Assembly: GCA_016703125.1 (NCBI GenBank)
Contig: JADJCR010000005.1
Coordinates: 248,001 to 312,000 of the forward strand
Direction: 5' to 3'
DNA: 64,000 nt
From: Micrococcales bacterium
Lineage (GTDB): Bacteria > Actinomycetota > Actinomycetes > S36-B12 > UBA10799
Positions 62,211-64,000 of this stretch are shown in pieces. A program made the position numbers and the translations under genes. Position 1 is the first letter of the stretch. The number at the start of each line of letters is the position of its first letter. A model generated the notes under the pieces. The model did not search any database. It saw only the letters and a program-made list of their open reading frames with translations, and had not been told where the DNA came from.

Positions 62211-62764
62211 GTGTCACAGATGCGCGACCGGATGCGGGCGGGTGAGTTGTACAAAGCCGACGACCCAGAACTCACCGGCGATCATCTGCGCTGTCAGCAC
62301 CTCCTGGCCCGCTACAACGAGACCTCAGCCGAGCAGGATGTCCTGCGTGAGGCGCTTCTGCGCGAACTGCTCGGAACCTGTGGAACCGGGTCGTCGTCAA
62401 ACCGCCGTTCCGCTGCGACTACGGCCAGTACATCCACATCGGGGATCACACGTTCATCAACTACGACGCCATGCTGCTGGACGTCAGGGACATCCGGATC
62501 GGGGCGCACTGCCAGATCGCGCCGCGGGTACAGATCCTGACCGCCACCCACCCCTTGGACCCGGAACTGCGCCGCGATGGCTGGGAGTCCGGCGAGCCGG
62601 TGACCATCGGCGACAACGTCTGGCTGGGTGCAGGCACCATCGTGCTGCCGGGCGTCAGCATCGGAGACAACACGGTGGTGGGTGCCGGCGCGGTGGTGAG
62701 CCGGGATCTCCCCGCCGACTGCGTCGCGGTGGGCAGTCCAGCCCGTGTCATCCGCCGCATCTAG
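62211..62764 (+). CDS. maa: Maltose/galactoside O-acetyltransferase-like hexapeptide protein, one frameshift
   Basis: About 184 residues when repaired. The N-terminus MSQMRDRMRAGELYKADDPE is the Maa-type helical domain; the rest is a left-handed beta-helix: FRCDYGQYIHIGDHTFINYD, QILTATHPLDPELR (catalytic His), GDNVWLGAGTIVLPGVSIGD and VGSPARVIRRI. The frame breaks near 62385. It transfers acetyl from acetyl-CoA to a sugar; the acceptor is not known. Confidence 0.85.
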
Positions 62765-62767
62765 GCT
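62762..62767 (+). promoter_or_regulatory. -10 element of the gene at 62775, leaderless start
   Basis: TAGGCT stands seven bases before GTG 62775, overlapping the end of the acetyltransferase gene. Confidence 0.5.
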
Positions 62768-62774
62768 GACGGGT

Positions 62775-63253
62775 GTGAGCGCGCCCCACCCCGGCCGGGG
62801 TGACCGTGTGGCAGCGCCCGACGGACTTCGGCCGCGGATCTACTGCTGGCTGGCGCGCAAGCCCGACCACGCAGAACCGGGAACTGTGTGTTTCGGCCAC
62901 GTCGAACTGGTCCGGGTCGCGGACTCCAGCTGGATAGGCGCCTCGGGGCTGGAGATGGTCGCGGTCCAGTTCCTTAGCAGCTGGGACTGGCCGCGGTGCT
63001 GCTCGTAGTGAGGCCTGGATGTTCGGCTACCTGGCCTCACTCATCGGGCTTCCCACCCGTGGAGTCGGCGAGGGTCCGCTCCGCAACTGTCACGCCATCG
63101 ACGTGCACGGCCCGGTCAGCACATCGATTCCCTCGACCAGCACCCCGGGTCGTCCAGATCGAGGAGAAGGATCACCTGTTCATCGCCGTGTCGGGCCAGG
63201 TCAACGTGCACCTGCCACTCGGCACCGAGTTGACCGCCCGCAGGCCGCAGTAG
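62775..63253 (+). CDS. Unrecognised protein, broken by at least two frameshifts
   Basis: Protein-like sequence runs through three frames: first LRPRIYCWLARKPDHAEPGT and CFGHVELVRVADSSWIGASG, then (from near 63000) MFGYLASLIGLPTRGVGEGP, then (from near 63150) VVQIEEKDHLFIAVSGQVNV. The joined product would be about 160 residues. The spacing of strands and small residues suggests a compact cytoplasmic domain, but I do not recognise the family. The leaderless promoter TAGGCT-N7-GTG supports a real gene start. Confidence 0.5.
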
Positions 63254-63336
63254 ATTCACCTCGTTGTCCTTCTGGGCCGACGACCCGGCTGCAGCAAGGA
63301 ACGCCATCCAGTCCCGGCTCGTCCCGCGACAGGGGC

Positions 63337-64000
63337 TCAAGCGGCGGGGGTACCGGTCGTGTCGGTCTGCACAGGGCCGGTCTTGGAGTCCTTCAGCCAG
63401 TCCTTCCAGGCCACGTTCCACTCGGTGATGCCGTTGCCCAGGTCCTGCTCCCGACCGGTGTTCTTGACCACGATGACGTCGCCCACCCGTGAGTTCTGGA
63501 ACAGCCAGTACGCGTTGTCAGTGCTCAAGCCGACACATCCGTGGCCGACGTTGGCATAACCCTGGGATCCGACCGACCACGGGGCCGCGTGGACGAACTC
63601 CCCGGAATTCGTGATCCGCATCGCCCAGTTCACGTCGAGGCGGTAGTACTCGGGGTCGTCCTCCGACGTCGTCCCACCGGTCGCCGCGTCCATCACCACG
63701 AAGTCAGGCTTCTCGGTGATGACTCCTTGATGCCCTGCCGGGTCTCGAAACCGGGCTTGCCGCTGGTCGCCGGGAAGGTCTTCACGACCTTGCCGTTCTT
63801 CTTCACGGTCATGGTGTGCTTGTACGCGTTGTAGGTGGACACCGTAAGGTCGCCGGTCTTGCAGGACACCGCCCGGTTCTCCGCGCCATAGGCACCAGGA
63901 CCGGTCTTGATCCCCTTCAGGGGCATCGAGACCTCGATCTTCGTGTTAGCCGGCCAGTACTTCTTCGGGCGGAACACAACCTAGTCGGACTCCCACGCCC
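63337..64000 (-). CDS. L,D-transpeptidase (YkuD), N-terminus beyond the window, frameshift and in-frame stop
   Basis: Catalyses 3-3 cross-links in peptidoglycan outside the membrane. An immunoglobulin-like segment (VVFRPKKYWPANTKIEVSMP) leads into the YkuD domain (TVSTYNAYKHTMTVKKNGKV, then after a break near 63720 VITEKPDFVVMDAATGG). The active site is FVHAAPWSVGSQGYANVGHG followed by CVGLS, with the Cys and His in place. At 63981-63983 an in-frame TAG interrupts WESD and VVFRPKK. Both defects may be sequence errors. The gene continues past position 64000. Confidence 0.82.

Noticed and set aside
1..64000. tRNA, rRNA, insertion sequences or prophage genes
   Set aside because: None recognised by eye: no transposase, integrase or structural phage genes, and no tRNA-like cloverleaf noticed. 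A tRNAscan or covariance search was not possible here.

Overview
This window is chromosomal DNA from a high-GC actinobacterium. The evidence is the GC-rich codon use with many GTG and TTG starts, actinobacterial families (DUF3040, SAV_6107-type HEPN, DUF6504, PknL, PimB', QcrCAB with a di-haem QcrC), a meso-diaminopimelate-type MurE, and LexA boxes of the TCGAAC-N4-GTTCGA form. From memory, the gene order follows the Mycobacterium tuberculosis stretch from murD to qcrB (about Rv2155c to Rv2196). The shared blocks are the dcw cluster, metF - idsA-like prenyl synthase - mptA - pknL - aroG - plsC, SRPBCC gene - fadD15 - pimB', and NlpC/P60 - DEDD exonuclease - trpD - ctaE - qcrCAB. I cannot name a genus from sequence alone.

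Layout. 1-8876: start of the division and cell wall (dcw) operon on the minus strand (mraZ, rsmH, ftsL-like, ftsI, murE, murF, mraY, murD cut by the window edge), with phased MraZ boxes upstream. 9122-12011: a multi-PAS GGDEF protein and a DUF3040 membrane protein. 12105-17752: an SOS-type translesion operon (DUF6504, HEPN, dnaE2, dinB) behind two LexA boxes. 18161-22056: a secreted protein, then an MFS transporter coupled to a GH2 glycosidase. 22240-35407: a carotenoid region (CrtA-like, CruF-like, CruG-like, CrtD-like, crtE, crtI, crtB, split lycopene cyclase) interleaved with ybaK, a VanX-like dipeptidase, a CDP-alcohol phosphotransferase, metF and an MptA-like mannosyltransferase. 35404-45195: PPOX protein, PknL, DAHP synthase, acyltransferase, a hydrolase-like protein, a TIGR00300 protein, glucokinase and two SRPBCC proteins. 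45342-54400: fadD15, a NarL-type two-component pair, mannosyltransferases and cell envelope genes. 54503-62091: exonuclease/GIY-YIG protein, trpD, and the cytochrome bc1-aa3 genes ctaE-qcrCAB, ended by a strong terminator. 62211-64000: a maltose acetyltransferase-like gene, an unknown gene and an L,D-transpeptidase running off the right edge.

Three themes stand out. First, the carotenoid genes predict a hydroxylated, probably ketolated and glycosylated C40 carotenoid of the myxol-glycoside type. Second, a family of about 75-140 bp structured repeats sits only in intergenic gaps (18.8, 25.4-25.6, 37.9-38.1 and 47.3-47.5 kb). Third, about twenty single-base frameshifts, several in essential genes such as murF and ftsI, indicate uncorrected indels in the assembly; the broken genes are therefore annotated as whole genes with frameshift positions.
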